Shown: in pieces, positions 22,552 through 22,661 of the stretch
How the letters are laid out: every line of letters begins with the position of its first letter
Numbering within the stretch: position 1 is the stretch's first letter
Assembly: GCA_964561535.1 (NCBI GenBank)
Contig: CAZLPZ010000029.1
Coordinates: 1 to 22,661 of the forward strand
From: CAZLPZ01 sp964561535
GTDB lineage: Bacteria; Pseudomonadota; Alphaproteobacteria; Micavibrionales; Micavibrionaceae
Direction of reading: 5' to 3'
Length of the DNA stretch: 22,661 nucleotides
Translations under genes and position numbers: made by a program
Notes under the pieces: model-generated
What the model was told of the DNA's origin: nothing
The model's database searches: none
Seen by the model: only the letters and a program-made list of their open reading frames with translations

Positions 22552-22661
22552 CTACTTCTGAAATACTATACCTTTAATCGCCCACATTGCAGATTGTTCT
22601 AAATTGGTGATTGCAACTGAACGTTGTCTAGATTCTGGAAGAGTAAGAATATGCTCGTATA
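22552..22661 (-). CDS. C-terminus of Acb2/Tad1-hairpin-like protein, partial
   Basis: Only the last 35 residues are in the window, ending in TAG at 22552. They read LTLPESRQRSVAITNLEQSA, then MWAIKGIV. This resembles the C-terminal helix of a very common small phage family with consensus like LPxSREqSLAlTKLEEaxMWAn, which I recall as the Acb2/Tad1 hairpin domain (formerly a DUF). Acb2 binds and removes cyclic nucleotides of CBASS defence, and Tad1 removes Thoeris signals; many relatives have no tested role. The upstream part, including other binding residues, is outside the window, so the family call is moderate and the anti-defence role is inference. Confidence 0.5.
   Translation of the reverse strand, partial: YEHILTLPESRQRSVAITNLEQSAMWAIKGIVFQK

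Noticed and set aside
1..22661. Alternative genetic code (stop reassignment)
   Set aside because: TAA, TAG and TGA all end genes at plausible, tightly spaced boundaries, and long frames are intact under the standard code.
1..22661. CRISPR arrays, tRNAs, insertion sequences, retron or diversity-generating retroelement
   Set aside because: No spaced direct repeats, cloverleaf, transposase, reverse transcriptase or template/variable repeat pair was seen.

Overview
The window is the late (virion) gene block of a tailed phage with a podovirus-like architecture. It is either a free phage or a prophage; no integrase, attachment site or bacterial gene is visible. DNA is about 37% G+C by hand sampling. 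Every supported gene lies on the minus strand, so transcription runs from base 22661 down to base 1. TAA, TAG and TGA are all used as stops and long frames are intact, so the standard bacterial code applies. The host cannot be named. Most virion genes lack a Shine-Dalgarno (SD) site and sit behind A/T-rich or directly coupled starts, while several small genes have good SDs.

In transcription order: the right edge (22661-22050) holds four tightly packed small genes. These are the C-terminus of a protein resembling the Acb2/Tad1 hairpin family, a 45-aa unknown, a 58-aa CxxC..H zinc-type protein and a 57-aa two-helix membrane protein. Packaging genes follow: a putative small terminase (22048-21551), large terminase (21636-20089) and portal (19841-17838). 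Two tiny genes and a possible extended -10 promoter lie between terminase and portal. Three small unknown genes (17863-16976) lead to a G+C-rich, hairpin-dense, gene-free island (16975-16818), then scaffold (16817-16047), major capsid protein (15998-14793), a decoration or head-fibre protein (14738-14115), a head-tail adaptor (14053-13421) and a tail nozzle (13419-11500). The left half encodes a DNRLRE-type fibre protein, two long proteins of internal or ejection type, a collagen-like fibre, a large fibre with a signal-like N-terminus, a secreted-looking lectin-fold protein, and two membrane proteins where lysis genes would be expected.

The genes form one assembly pathway. Terminase and portal package DNA into a scaffold-templated HK97-fold capsid. 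The adaptor and nozzle close the short tail. Fibres bind the host, internal proteins probably help deliver DNA, and the membrane proteins at the left end may act in lysis.

The most striking signal is not a gene. By eye I find no GATC and no GATGC/GCATC on either strand of the whole window, while GACGC (as Asp-Ala codons GAC-GCN) is heavily used. This looks like strong selection against two restriction-type sites. Other points of interest are two roughly 57% G+C structured islands (16841-16970 and 20741-20880), hairpins bracketing the capsid and decoration genes, and adjacent virion-type genes with export-like N-termini.
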